A DNA stretch of 33,795 bases, from positions 1 to 33,795 of the forward strand of contig JAEZFF010000119.1 of NCBI GenBank assembly GCA_023417635.1, given 5' to 3'. Position 1 is the stretch's first letter. Every line of letters starts with the position of its first letter. The position numbers and the translations under genes are program-made. Below the pieces are notes generated by a model. The model had not been told where the DNA came from, made no database searches, and saw only the letters and a list, made by a program, of their open reading frames with translations. This DNA is from Bacillota bacterium (GTDB lineage: Bacteria; Bacillota; Clostridia; Oscillospirales; Acutalibacteraceae). Shown piece by piece: positions 7,439 through 16,915 of this stretch.

Positions 7439-9850
7439 TTATTTTGCGACAATATTAATCAGTTTGCTAGGCACATAAATCTCTTTGAAAATCTTCTTGC
7501 CGGAAATTTCAGCGGCAATCTTTTCATTCGCCTTTGCCGCTTCCAGCGCTTGTTCCTTTGTAATATCTGCCGAAACATTCAGGCGCGCACGAACTTTTCC
7601 GTTAACCTGAACAGCAATTTCTATCACAGAATCTACACACTTCGCCTCGTCGTACTGCGGCCATGTTTGCTGGCATACAAGCCCACAGCCAAGTTTCTGA
7701 GCAGCCCAGACTTCTTCACAGACGTGCGGAGCAAAAAGGTTCAGAAGAAGTGTGAAAACGCGGAGCTCACCCCGTGTGATGCTGCCTACAGCAGTAATAT
7801 CGTTAATCAGTGACATCAGCGCTGCAATCGCAGTATTAAATTTCAGGTTTTCTACGTCTTCGCTGACCTTTTTAATTGCCTTGTTAAACGGGATTTCCAG
7901 TTGCTCACGAATATCATCGCCATCGCAAAGAATGTTCTGCAAGCCCCAGTAGCGTTCAATGAAACGACGACAGCCTTTTATGCCATGAGTGCTCCAAGGT
8001 GCAGCCTTCTCAAAATCGCCGATAAACATTTCGTACAGCCGCAGAGTGTCAGCACCGTACGCATTGACAATATCGTCCGGATTAACAACGTTGCCGCGCG
8101 ATTTACTCATCTTCTCGCCGTTTTCGCCGAGGATCATGCCGTGGCTTGTCCTCTTGTGATACGGTTCCGGCGTTGGCACTTCGCCAATATCGTACAGAAA
8201 TTTATGCCAGAAGCGGCTGTAAAGCAAATGCAGGGTTGTATGCTCCATACCGCCGTTGTACCAGTCGACCGGTGACCAATACTTTAATGCTTCTTTGCTG
8301 GCAAAACATTCTTTGTTATGAGGATCCATGTAGCGGAGGAAATACCAGGAAGAACCCGCCCACTGCGGCATGGTATCTGTTTCGCGCTTAGCCGGACCAC
8401 CGCACTTCGGGCAGGTTGTATTAACCCAGTCCGTCATTTTTGCAAGCGGAGATTCCCCGTTGTCTGTTGGTTCATAAGACTCAACATTCGGCAGGCGAAG
8501 CGGAAGTTCGCTTTCCGGAACCGGCACATAACCGCATTTCGGGCAGCAGACAATCGGAATGGGCTCGCCCCAGTAGCGCTGGCGGGAAAATACCCAGTCA
8601 CGCAGTTTAAAATTGACCTTGGCACGCCCGATTTTCTTTTCCGTAAGAAATTCCGTAATCTTTTTCTTGGCCTGTTCCACTGTTAAACCGTTCAGGATGC
8701 CGGAATTAACCAAAGTACCTGTTGCACAGTCGGTAAAAGCTTCTTTCTGCACATCTTCGCCGCCTTTAACGACTTCAATGATTGGCAGATTGAATTTTTT
8801 CGCGAAATCCCAGTCACGGGTATCATGCGCAGGCACAGCCATAATTGCTCCTGTGCCGTAGGACATCAGTACATAGTCGGAAATAAAGATTGGGATTTCT
8901 TTTCCGTTTACCGGGTTAATGCCACAGACGCCATCCAAGCGAACACCGGTTTTGTCTTTGGCTAGTTCCGTTCTTTCAAAGTCGGATTTTTTTGCAGCCT
9001 CTGCTTGGTAAGCCTTAACTTCATCCATATTTTTAATGAAGCCAGACCATTTTTCGAGGTAAGGATGCTCCGGTGAAAGTACCATGTAGGTAACGCCATA
9101 AAGTGTATCTGGGCGCGTTGTATAAACGGTAAGTGTGTCGCCTGCCGTTGTGGAAAAGTCGATTTCAGCGCCTGTAGAACGCCCAATCCAGTTTTTCTGC
9201 TGTGACTTTACCCGTTCCGGATAGTCAACAAGGTCAAGGTCGTCAATCAAGCGCTGTGCGTAGGCGGTAATTTTCAGCATCCACTGAGATTTTACTTTTC
9301 TTACAACTTCACTGCCGCAGCGCTCACATACACCGTTTACAACCTCTTCGTTGGCCAGCACACATTTGCAGGATGTACACCAGTTGACTGCCATTTCCTT
9401 TTTATAGGCAAGCCCGTGCTTGAAAAGCTGAAGAAAAATCCACTGCGTCCATTTATAGTACTCTGGGTCTGTTGTGTTGATTTCACGCGTCCAGTCGAAA
9501 GAGAGGCCAATGGACTGCAGCTGCTGCTTAAAGTGTGCCACATTCTGCTTTGTAACGGTTGAGGGGTGAACATGATTTTTTATTGCATAATTTTCACTCG
9601 GCAGACCGAATGCATCCCAGCCGATTGGGTATAGGACATTGTAGCCCTGCATACGGCGTTTGCGCGCAATAATATCCATCGCCGTGTAGGAGCGTGGATG
9701 ACCAACGTGCAGCCCTTGCCCGGAAGGGTACGGGAACTCAATCAGCGCGTAGTACTTCGGCTTTGTAAAATCGTTGGAAGCATGGAACACGCCTGTTTTT
9801 TCCCATTCTTCCTGCCACTTCTTTTCAATTGCCTTCGGATCGTATTTCAT
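7439..9850 (-). CDS. leuS: Leucyl-tRNA synthetase
   Basis: Charges tRNA-Leu with leucine in the cytoplasm. The 803 aa are the usual size for Firmicutes LeuRS. The class I signature is HVGH (residues 48-51, in YPSGQGLHVGHPRS). The CP1 editing domain follows (about 220-410, with TTRPDTLYGVTYM), then a CPKC zinc-binding module (about 460-500). The second signature is KMSKS (GEKMSKSRGNVVNPDD). The C-terminal anticodon-binding and appended domains end the protein. Last gene of the long minus-strand run, 48 bp after rsfS. The gap is too short for a leucine T-box, so regulation by tRNA-Leu is not apparent. Confidence 0.97.
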   Translation of the reverse strand: MKYDPKAIEKKWQEEWEKTGVFHASNDFTKPKYYALIEFPYPSGQGLHVGHPRSYTAMDIIARKRRMQGYNVLYPIGWDAFGLPSENYAIKNHVHPSTVTKQNVAHFKQQLQSIGLSFDWTREINTTDPEYYKWTQWIFLQLFKHGLAYKKEMAVNWCTSCKCVLANEEVVNGVCERCGSEVVRKVKSQWMLKITAYAQRLIDDLDLVDYPERVKSQQKNWIGRSTGAEIDFSTTAGDTLTVYTTRPDTLYGVTYMVLSPEHPYLEKWSGFIKNMDEVKAYQAEAAKKSDFERTELAKDKTGVRLDGVCGINPVNGKEIPIFISDYVLMSYGTGAIMAVPAHDTRDWDFAKKFNLPIIEVVKGGEDVQKEAFTDCATGTLVNSGILNGLTVEQAKKKITEFLTEKKIGRAKVNFKLRDWVFSRQRYWGEPIPIVCCPKCGYVPVPESELPLRLPNVESYEPTDNGESPLAKMTDWVNTTCPKCGGPAKRETDTMPQWAGSSWYFLRYMDPHNKECFASKEALKYWSPVDWYNGGMEHTTLHLLYSRFWHKFLYDIGEVPTPEPYHKRTSHGMILGENGEKMSKSRGNVVNPDDIVNAYGADTLRLYEMFIGDFEKAAPWSTHGIKGCRRFIERYWGLQNILCDGDDIREQLEIPFNKAIKKVSEDVENLKFNTAIAALMSLINDITAVGSITRGELRVFTLLLNLFAPHVCEEVWAAQKLGCGLVCQQTWPQYDEAKCVDSVIEIAVQVNGKVRARLNVSADITKEQALEAAKANEKIAAEISGKKIFKEIYVPSKLINIVAK

Positions 9851-9898
9851 TTCATTCGCCCCTATTTTATGGAATTTTCCGCCGGTTTATCGGCAGTA

Positions 9899-10252
9899 TT
9901 ACTTCATTAAGCCAGAAATATCAATCGTTTCACCATCGCGCCATAGCTTATCCAAGTCGTAATAGCTGCGTGACTCCGGTGTAAAAACATGAACGACTAT
10001 GCTGCCGTAATCAATCAGGATCCAAGAGTTTGAGCGGTAGCCTTCTGTGTGGTTTGGCGGCGTTCCGCCCTGTTTTAGCTTAAATTCCACTTCATCGGCC
10101 AAGGCTTTCACATGGGTACTGCTGCTGCCTGTGGCAATGACAAAGTAATCAGCTAACGCCGAAACATCACGCACTTTGATAAGCTTAATGTCCTCGGCCT
10201 TTTTTCCATCCAAAGCCCGTATGGCGCTTTCGGCTAGTTCCAGAGAAGTCAT
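9899..10252 (-). CDS. rsfS: Ribosomal silencing factor RsfS
   Basis: Binds ribosomal protein L14 on the 50S subunit and blocks 30S joining when nutrients are short. 117 aa from the ATG at 10252, which has GGAGGG nine bases upstream; a TTG two codons earlier is too close to that site. Family features are the core ALADYFVIATGSSSTHVKA and the C-terminal SWILIDYGSIVVHVFTPESR with YYDLDKLW. It sits between yqeK and leuS, its usual neighbourhood in Firmicutes. Confidence 0.95.
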   Translation of the reverse strand: MTSLELAESAIRALDGKKAEDIKLIKVRDVSALADYFVIATGSSSTHVKALADEVEFKLKQGGTPPNHTEGYRSNSWILIDYGSIVVHVFTPESRSYYDLDKLWRDGETIDISGLMK

Positions 10253-10278
10253 GTACAAGAACCCTCCTGTTTCTAATT

Positions 10279-10857
10279 TTATGTATTTTTTCGGCAGTAA
10301 GAAAGTGCCGCCTGATTATACGCCTCAATCGTGTCGGGGTGAATCGCCTTTTTCTGACCTGCCAAATCGGAAATTGTAAAGGCAAGCCCTTCTATCATGG
10401 CGTTTTCAAGGCTGACTTCCGCCGCACGGCGAAGGCCCTCAACACCCGGGTAATCACGGTCATCCGAAACAAAATCCGCTATGAAAAGAATCTTTTCCAG
10501 CAGACTCATATTCCGGCGGCCCGTCGTATGGTAGCGAACAGCATCCAAAATTTCCGGGTCGTCTATATGAAGCTCATTTTTGATATAAGCCGCGCCCAGC
10601 ATGGCATGCCACAGTTTCTGTGCAGAACGCTCCACGTCACTTAGCTTGATGCCGTACTGCTTCATCTTCTGAAGCTGCTGTTCCGGAGGAAGATCTTTCA
10701 TAATGTCATGCAGGATTCCGGCAGTTTCAGCTTTCTGCACATCTGCGCCGTATCTTTCTGCAAATGCTTTTGCTTTCTGCGAAACACAAATGGAGTGGTA
10801 ATACCTCTTTTCGCTGAGCAAAGGCTTTATAATGCTTTTATAGTCTTCAAGATTCAT
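10279..10857 (-). CDS. yqeK: HD-domain hydrolase YqeK (diadenosine tetraphosphatase)
   Basis: Family members hydrolyse Ap4A symmetrically to two ADP. 192 aa from the ATG at 10857, which has GGAG eight bases upstream within the end of nadD; a GTG at 10866 overlaps the nadD stop but lacks a spaced ribosome binding site. Metal-binding residues of the HD fold are visible: His21 (YYHSICVSQ), His50-Asp51 (GILHDIMKDLP), His84 (LWHAMLGAA), His110 (VRYHTTGR) and Asp128 (FIADFVSDDRDYPG). It lies between nadD and rsfS as in many Firmicutes. Unlike many relatives, no LytR-CpsA-Psr gene separates yqeK and rsfS. Confidence 0.93.
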   Translation of the reverse strand: MNLEDYKSIIKPLLSEKRYYHSICVSQKAKAFAERYGADVQKAETAGILHDIMKDLPPEQQLQKMKQYGIKLSDVERSAQKLWHAMLGAAYIKNELHIDDPEILDAVRYHTTGRRNMSLLEKILFIADFVSDDRDYPGVEGLRRAAEVSLENAMIEGLAFTISDLAGQKKAIHPDTIEAYNQAALSYCRKNT

Positions 10858-10862
10858 GACAT

Positions 10863-11465
10863 TCACTCCAGATATAATTTTTTTGCGTAAATATACTTTT
10901 CTACCGGTTTTGGAACAAAGGCAGAAATGCTTCGTCCTGCCTTGACCGCTTCACGGACCATTGTTGACGATATTGGGAGATAAGGAATATTTTCGACCCG
11001 GGTCCTGACGCCTTTGCGCCTTAATTTTTCCGCGTAAGCACACAAAGCCACGCTGCCTGCTTTGCTGCGCGGCGCAGCGCATACAGTAGAAAGCGAATAA
11101 ATTGTTTCCGGATGGTACCACTGCTCGAGCGTAACGAACATATCTTCCCCCGTAAGGAGAAAGAATTCAGAATTCGGATAAAGCCGCTTCAGCTCACAGA
11201 GTGTTTCAGCCGTATAGCTTGGCCCACTGCGACAAACTTCAATGCTGCTGACTTCAAAAAGCGGATCATCACAAACCGCAAGCCTGCACATGGCAAACCG
11301 GGCTTCTGCGGGAGCAAGATTGGGTGCCCGCTTATGCGGCGGGATATTGGTAGGGATAACCAGCACCTTCTCAACGTGCAGCAATTCGGCAAATCGTTTT
11401 GCTAAATGGATATGCCCATTGTGAATCGGGTTAAACGTCCCTCCAAACACAGCTATCTTTTCCAT
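10863..11465 (-). CDS. nadD: Nicotinate-nucleotide adenylyltransferase
   Basis: Transfers AMP from ATP to nicotinate mononucleotide, making deamido-NAD on the way to NAD. 200 aa, typical length. The nucleotidyltransferase signature is GGTFNPIHNGH (residues 8-18), followed by VLVIPTNIPPHK. The C-terminal ISSTMVREAVKAGRSI carries the ISST(x)R phosphate-binding motif. The ribosome binding site is weak (GGTG). The start is 33 bp after yhbY, and yqeK begins 5 bp after its stop. Confidence 0.96.
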   Translation of the reverse strand: MEKIAVFGGTFNPIHNGHIHLAKRFAELLHVEKVLVIPTNIPPHKRAPNLAPAEARFAMCRLAVCDDPLFEVSSIEVCRSGPSYTAETLCELKRLYPNSEFFLLTGEDMFVTLEQWYHPETIYSLSTVCAAPRSKAGSVALCAYAEKLRRKGVRTRVENIPYLPISSTMVREAVKAGRSISAFVPKPVEKYIYAKKLYLE

Positions 11466-11498
11466 TGTGACACCAAAATTCGGTATGATTTTATCATA

Positions 11499-11804
11499 TT
11501 ACTTTTTTCGTGCTTTGTGAAGTGTTATTTTCGGGTCCTTCTCATTTCTGCGGTAAAGCACAAACTTGGAACCGATGACCTGCACGTTTTCCGAAGATGT
11601 TTCGACAGCAATCTGCTCAGCAGCTTCTTTCGGCGAAACAGGTGAAGTTTCAAGTACTTTTCCCTTAATCAGTTCTCGTGCCGTGAGGGCATCATCGGCC
11701 TGCTTTACAACATCCGAGTCTATGCCGTTCTTTCCAATAATCAAAATGGTTTCGAGCGGATTTGCAAGTGAACGCAGGTAAGCGCGCTGTTTACTGTTTA
11801 GCAT
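11499..11804 (-). CDS. yhbY: YhbY family RNA-binding protein (CRM domain)
   Basis: A 101-aa single CRM domain that associates with pre-50S ribosomes. It begins with LNSKQRAYLRSLAN. It has the GxxG-type loop IGKNGID typical of the CRM fold, and the C-terminal strand VQVIGSKFVLYRRNE. GGAG lies eight bases before the ATG. The start overlaps the end of rdgB by 7 bp, and nadD follows, the common Firmicutes order. Confidence 0.95.
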   Translation of the reverse strand: MLNSKQRAYLRSLANPLETILIIGKNGIDSDVVKQADDALTARELIKGKVLETSPVSPKEAAEQIAVETSSENVQVIGSKFVLYRRNEKDPKITLHKARKK

Positions 11805-12385
11805 GGCTGATGCTCCTTATATTTTTTCAATTTTTCCGCAAAGAGGCGAAGTGCCTTCCCGCGGTGGCTGATTCTATCTTTTTCTTCGCCCGGAATTTCT
11901 GCAAAAGTTTCTTGACCCACCAGAAATACCGGGTCATAGCCAAAACCGTCTTTTCCCTGCGGCTTAAAAGCCACACTGCCGGGGCACTCACCCTCAGCGG
12001 TGATGCGGGTACCATTCGGGAAAATGCAGCAGATAGAACAGATGAATTTTGCCAAGCGCTTTTCCACCGGTACATTTTTCATCACACAGAGTAATTTTTG
12101 AATCCGCTCTTCATTGGAAGCACCTTCACCGGCATAACGCGCAGAATAAATTCCAGGCGCGCCGCCAAGGGCATCTACAGCAAGGCCGGAGTCGTCCGCG
12201 ACAGCGGGCTTCCCAGTTACACGGCAGGCTGAGGAAGCTTTTAGAAAAGCATTTTCGGCAAAAGTCTTTCCGGTTTCGTCTACTTCCGGAAGTTTCGCCG
12301 TGCAGACTTTGACGGAAAGCGGTTCAAGAATCCGCTGAAACTCCCGAACTTTATTTTGGTTATGCGTTGCAAGAATCAATTCCAT
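11798..12385 (-). CDS. rdgB: XTP/dITP pyrophosphatase (RdgB/HAM1)
   Basis: Hydrolyses non-canonical purine triphosphates (dITP, XTP) to monophosphates, keeping them out of DNA and RNA. 195 aa. The N-terminal substrate loop is LATHNQNKVREF. The metal-binding and catalytic motif is ADDSGLAVDALGGAPGIYSA (about residues 63-82), and the C-terminal region holds GKDGFGYDPVF and ISHRGKAL. GGAG lies six bases before the ATG. It is 3 bp after ftsY and overlaps yhbY. Confidence 0.96.
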   Translation of the reverse strand: MELILATHNQNKVREFQRILEPLSVKVCTAKLPEVDETGKTFAENAFLKASSACRVTGKPAVADDSGLAVDALGGAPGIYSARYAGEGASNEERIQKLLCVMKNVPVEKRLAKFICSICCIFPNGTRITAEGECPGSVAFKPQGKDGFGYDPVFLVGQETFAEIPGEEKDRISHRGKALRLFAEKLKKYKEHQPC

Positions 12386-12388
12386 TTT

Positions 12389-13303
12389 TTACTCCTGTTT
12401 TGCAAAAAGTGCTTCTGCAAATTCATCGGCATTGAACGGCTGCAAATCGTCCACCTGCTCGCCTACACCAATAAATTTTACAGGCAGGCCCAGTTCTTCC
12501 CGTATAGCCAGTATGACACCGCCGCGCGGAGTGCCATCGAGTTTCGTAAGCACAATGCCGGTTATATCAGCGACGTTTTTAAATTCACGCGCCTGGTTCA
12601 CCGCATTCTGACCGGTGGTCGCATCCAGCACAAGCAGCACCTCGCGGTCACATTCCGGTGCTTCGCGCTCGATAACACGGTTTATTTTAGCCAGTTCTTC
12701 CATCAGGTTTTTTTTGTTGTGCAGGCGGCCGGCCGTATCACAGATAACAACATCGGCTGCGCGGGATTTTGCAGCTGCTATAGAGTCAAACACAACAGAA
12801 GCGGGGTCGCTTCCCTGCGGCTGGCTGACCATTTCTGCACCGGAACGCTGTGCCCAGACGCCAAGCTGTTCAACAGCTGCCGCACGAAATGTATCTGCCG
12901 CGCCAAGAATAACCTTTTTGCCCTGCTTTTCCAGCATGGCAGCAATTTTGCCGATTGTGGTCGTTTTGCCAACGCCATTCACGCCGATAACAAGGATAAC
13001 GGAAGGTTTCGTATTGATTTTCAGTTCTTCGCCGCCGCGAAGCATATTGGCAATAATTGTTTTCAGCATTTCAGAAATTTTTGCCGGGTCAGTCACACCC
13101 TGCTCTTTTACTTCTTTGCGAAGTTCACCGCAGATATGCTCTGCCGTTGTAACACCGACGTCGCCCATAACAAGGAGTTCTTCCAGTTCCTCAAAAAGGT
13201 CTTCATCTATCTTTGTAAAGGAATTCAGCATAGAAGCAACAGAAGCGCTCATGCTCTCACGGGTTTTTCTCAGCCCTTCTTTAATTTTCGCAAACAGTCC
13301 CAT
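12389..13303 (-). CDS. ftsY: Signal recognition particle receptor FtsY
   Basis: SRP receptor GTPase that docks ribosome-SRP complexes at the membrane. 304 aa, the short form with only a small acidic N-terminal region. The N domain (about 20-90) is followed by the G domain: P-loop GVNGVGKTT (107-115), DTFRAAAVEQL, DTAGRLHNKKNL and TKLDGTPRGG. GGAG lies eight bases before the ATG. It starts 20 bp after smc; smc-ftsY is a widely conserved pair in Gram-positives. Confidence 0.97.
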   Translation of the reverse strand: MGLFAKIKEGLRKTRESMSASVASMLNSFTKIDEDLFEELEELLVMGDVGVTTAEHICGELRKEVKEQGVTDPAKISEMLKTIIANMLRGGEELKINTKPSVILVIGVNGVGKTTTIGKIAAMLEKQGKKVILGAADTFRAAAVEQLGVWAQRSGAEMVSQPQGSDPASVVFDSIAAAKSRAADVVICDTAGRLHNKKNLMEELAKINRVIEREAPECDREVLLVLDATTGQNAVNQAREFKNVADITGIVLTKLDGTPRGGVILAIREELGLPVKFIGVGEQVDDLQPFNADEFAEALFAKQE

Positions 13304-13323
13304 TTTGGCTGCTCCTTTCCGGC

Positions 13324-16300
13324 TTAGGCTTTTATACCGAGCTTTGCTTCCACCTGGCTGACAGGCATCTCAAGCAATTTAGAAACGCCCTCGTCCTGCA
13401 TGGTAACACCATAAAGGACATCGGCTTCTTCCATGCTGCCGCGCCGGTGGGTAATAACAATAAACTGCGTTTTGTCCGTCATATGGCGCAAGTAGGCGGC
13501 AAAACGGGTGACATTTACATCGTCAAGCGCCGCATCAATCTCATCCAGAATACAAAATGGCGGTGGATTGACTTTCATAATAGCAAAATAAAGTGCAATG
13601 GCAACAAGAGCCTTTTCGCCGCCGGAAAGCGCCTCTAAGTGCGACACAATTTTTCCAGGCGGCTGAACCGAAATCTCAATGCCGGAATTCAGCACATCCT
13701 TTGGGTCAGTGAGGGAAAGACTTCCTTGACCGCCCCCAAACATATCGCGGAATGTCTGTGTAAAATTTCGATTGATTAACTCAAAACGAACCGTAAACAG
13801 GTCTTTCATCTGGCTCGTCAGGTTCCCGATGAGGTGGCTGAGTTCATCGCGCGACCGCTCCACGTCGGAAATCTGGGTCTTCATAAACTCGTACCGTTCG
13901 CTGACTTCTTTATATTCTTCCACAGCGGCAACATTTACATTTCCAAGGCTTCGAATTTCATTTTTCACTGTAGTCAAGCGTATTTTTGCATCAGCCGCAT
14001 CCGTGATTTTTACATCAGTCTGCTCCTCAGCTTCGCGCCGGGTTAATTGATATTCTTCCCAAAGCTGCGAAACAATGCTGTCGTATTCCTTTTGCAGATT
14101 TGCTTTTCGCTCTTCCAAAAGGGCAAGGTCGTGACCGATTTTCTCTTTTTCTTCCGACTTTACGCGCTCCTGCGCACGAAGGCCTGTAGCCTGCTGCTCC
14201 AGCGCCATGCGTCGGCCGTTCAGCGTTTCAATCTGGCTGGAAGAGCTTTGTGCTTCCTGCCGCATCTTTTGGGCTTCTTCCCGGCGTGCAGCAATCGTTT
14301 TCTTTAAATCTGCGGCAGCCTTCTGCGCCTGTTCAATTTCAGACTGCAAAGCCTTGATTTTCTCTTGATGCCCACGGCCGCGCTCTTCTGCTTCCCGAAT
14401 AGAATTCTGAAGGGACTGCACATCTTTTTGAGCATCAAGACGTTCCAGTTCAATCTTCTGAATTGCTCCGGTAAGTTCATCGCATTTACGGTTTAACTCT
14501 TCGCGGCTGCCGCTGATCTCGGCGAGCTGTGCTTTCTTTGCTTCCATATCTTTTTGCAGCGCCGCACTTTTTTCCACAGCAGATTCCTTTGCTTTGCGCT
14601 GCGCTTCCAGGCGTTCTTCCGCGGCAGATATTTCAGTAGTAATAGCAGTGGAATCTTTTCGAATTGACTCCAGTTCTGCCTGAATACGGCGATGCTCTGC
14701 ATCGAGATGGACCCGCGCTTCCTGTGCAGAAACGAGCTCACCTTTCGCCCCGGAAAGTTCCGCTTCTGCTGCAGCAGCCTCTTCTGCAGCCGATTTAAAA
14801 TCTGCAGCGGCTTTTTCTGATTTTTGCCGAAGCGTTTCCGCATCTCTACGGATTTTTTCAATTTCCGTCGCGCGGCTCAAAAGACCCGAATTCCGGGCAA
14901 GCGAACCGCCTGTAAAGGAACCGCCGGCATTGACGACCTGACCGTCGAGTGTAACAATCCGGAAACGGTAGCCGTACTTTCCGGCAATCGCTGCAGCACA
15001 GTCAAGGTCTTCTGCAATTACAATACGTCCGAGAAGAGAATGAACAATTTCACGGTAAGGCTCTTCATAAGTGCACAGTTCAGCAGCAATTCCAAGGAAG
15101 CCTCTGCAGGAAGAAAGACCCCTTTCCTGCAGCGTCCGTCCGTGAATGGTTGCAGCCGGCAGAAACGTAGCCCGCCCAGTGTTGGAACGCTTTAAAAAGG
15201 CAATGGCTCGTTTCGCGTCTTGCTCCGTACCCACAACAATGTTCTGCATGGCAGCGCCAAGAGCCGTTTCCATGGCAGTGGCATACTGCTCCGGAACTTT
15301 GATCAGGCGGGAAACCGGCCCCCGGATTCCCACAAGTTCACCACGCTGCGAGGCCTTCATTACCGCCTTTACGCTGTTTGAAAAACCTTCGAGGTTATGT
15401 TCCAGATTCTCCAGCAATTTGGCACGGCGGAGCTGCTCCTGCAAGTCAAGCTGCATGGTATCGCTCTGCTGCTTTGCAGCTTCACGTCGGCGCACCCGCG
15501 CTTCCAAACGCATTTGATAGCCGCTTACCGTGTTGGAAAATGCCTGAATCTTATTGTCAGCTTCCTTCAGCCTTTCTATGTACTGCGTTTCCGCTTGCTG
15601 CGTTTCCTGCAGTTTTGTTTTCTTTTCTTCTGCGTTTGCCCGTGTGGAAGAAAGGCGCAGCTCAATTTCGCTGATTGTAGAAACCGCCGTCATTTCAGCA
15701 ACTTTTGCTTCCGTTGCCTGTGCAGTCAGTTCTGCAATCTCCCGCGAAAAGCTGTCGGCACGCCCGGATGTTTCATTCATGCCGCTGCGCAGCTTTGCAA
15801 GTTGCTCCGTGCAGCTGCTGAAAGCCTCATCTTTTGACTGGATGAAGGTCTGCTTTCCTTCTATCTGCTGCTTTTTCTGAGCAATATTCTGCTCCAAATC
15901 CGCACCGAAAAGGCTGTTTTGCTCAATTTCACCGCGCACACGGGTAATGTTCTCTTCATTGTGGCGGATGTCATTCTGCAGGACGGAAACTTCACCGTCT
16001 TTTTTTGCCGCATCCTCTTCCAGGGAAGAACAGCGGTTTCGAATTTCATCCATTTTCGCCGCGCAGGCATTGGAGTTCTGAAAAGTCTTTTCCAACTGAC
16101 TTTCCATTTCCTGAACTGCCTCTTCCGCAGAATCGTGCTGATTTTTGGCGATTAGTATTTTGTCTTCCTGTTCACGCAGTATCTGCCCGGACCGGTCAAG
16201 CACATTCAGCCACAAGCCAATTTCAAGCTTTTTCTTTTCCGCCGAAAGGGTAAGGAATTTTTGGGCTTTTTCAGACTGTTCTTTGAGCGGGCCAACCCGA

Positions 16301-16899
16301 TTTTCCAGTTCTGAAAGGATATCATGAAGGCGAAGCAGGTTTTCCTCTGCCTGTGCCAGCCGATGTTCCGCATCTTCTTTGCGGTAGCGAAAACGGGAAA
16401 TTCCGGCGGCTTCTTCAAAAATTTCGCGCCGGTCTTCACTGCGTGCTGCAACAATGCTGTCAATTTTGCCCTGGCCGATAATGGAATATCCATCACGCCC
16501 AAGGCCGGTATCCATAAAAAGTTCATTAATATCTTTCAGCCGGACTGCGGCATTGTTAATGCGGTACTCGCTTTCGCCGGAACGATAGTAGCGGCGTGTA
16601 ATTGCGACTTCATCTGCATCATAGGGAAGTTCGCGGCCAGTGTTGTCAGCTGTCAGCGTTACTTCCGCGAAACCGAGCGGTTTTCTTTCGGGGGTACCGC
16701 CAAAAATAACATCCTCCATTTTTGTGCAGCGGAGCGTGCGGATGGACTGCTCGCCAAGCACCCAGCGCACTGCGTCACAGATATTGCTTTTTCCGCTTCC
16801 ATTCGGCCCTACGACCGCAGTAATGCCATTGTGAAAAGTCAGTGTTGTTTTGTCCGGAAATGTTTTGAAGCCCTGAAGTCCCAGCAATTTGAGAAGCAA
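13324..16899 (-). CDS. smc: Chromosome partition protein SMC
   Basis: ATPase that loops and compacts the chromosome with ScpA and ScpB. 1191 aa, full length. Walker A is GPNGSGKSN (31-39) in the N-terminal head. Long coiled coils run about 170-500 and 670-1030, with a hinge between them (GIRGPVSRL through GGSFTGGSL). The C-terminal head has the ABC signature LSGGEKALVAIAL and Walker B FCILDEIDAALDD. The start is a TTG (MLLKLLGLQGFK) with GGAGG eight bases upstream; no ATG fits. The gene lies between the radical SAM gene (16 bp) and ftsY (20 bp). Confidence 0.98.
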   Translation of the reverse strand: MLLKLLGLQGFKTFPDKTTLTFHNGITAVVGPNGSGKSNICDAVRWVLGEQSIRTLRCTKMEDVIFGGTPERKPLGFAEVTLTADNTGRELPYDADEVAITRRYYRSGESEYRINNAAVRLKDINELFMDTGLGRDGYSIIGQGKIDSIVAARSEDRREIFEEAAGISRFRYRKEDAEHRLAQAEENLLRLHDILSELENRVGPLKEQSEKAQKFLTLSAEKKKLEIGLWLNVLDRSGQILREQEDKILIAKNQHDSAEEAVQEMESQLEKTFQNSNACAAKMDEIRNRCSSLEEDAAKKDGEVSVLQNDIRHNEENITRVRGEIEQNSLFGADLEQNIAQKKQQIEGKQTFIQSKDEAFSSCTEQLAKLRSGMNETSGRADSFSREIAELTAQATEAKVAEMTAVSTISEIELRLSSTRANAEEKKTKLQETQQAETQYIERLKEADNKIQAFSNTVSGYQMRLEARVRRREAAKQQSDTMQLDLQEQLRRAKLLENLEHNLEGFSNSVKAVMKASQRGELVGIRGPVSRLIKVPEQYATAMETALGAAMQNIVVGTEQDAKRAIAFLKRSNTGRATFLPAATIHGRTLQERGLSSCRGFLGIAAELCTYEEPYREIVHSLLGRIVIAEDLDCAAAIAGKYGYRFRIVTLDGQVVNAGGSFTGGSLARNSGLLSRATEIEKIRRDAETLRQKSEKAAADFKSAAEEAAAAEAELSGAKGELVSAQEARVHLDAEHRRIQAELESIRKDSTAITTEISAAEERLEAQRKAKESAVEKSAALQKDMEAKKAQLAEISGSREELNRKCDELTGAIQKIELERLDAQKDVQSLQNSIREAEERGRGHQEKIKALQSEIEQAQKAAADLKKTIAARREEAQKMRQEAQSSSSQIETLNGRRMALEQQATGLRAQERVKSEEKEKIGHDLALLEERKANLQKEYDSIVSQLWEEYQLTRREAEEQTDVKITDAADAKIRLTTVKNEIRSLGNVNVAAVEEYKEVSERYEFMKTQISDVERSRDELSHLIGNLTSQMKDLFTVRFELINRNFTQTFRDMFGGGQGSLSLTDPKDVLNSGIEISVQPPGKIVSHLEALSGGEKALVAIALYFAIMKVNPPPFCILDEIDAALDDVNVTRFAAYLRHMTDKTQFIVITHRRGSMEEADVLYGVTMQDEGVSKLLEMPVSQVEAKLGIKA

Positions 16900-16915
16900 A
16901 ACGACAGCCTCCGTT

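Noticed and set aside
9851..9898. T-box leader before leuS
   Set aside because: The gap to rsfS is 48 bp, too short, and no T-box motif is visible.
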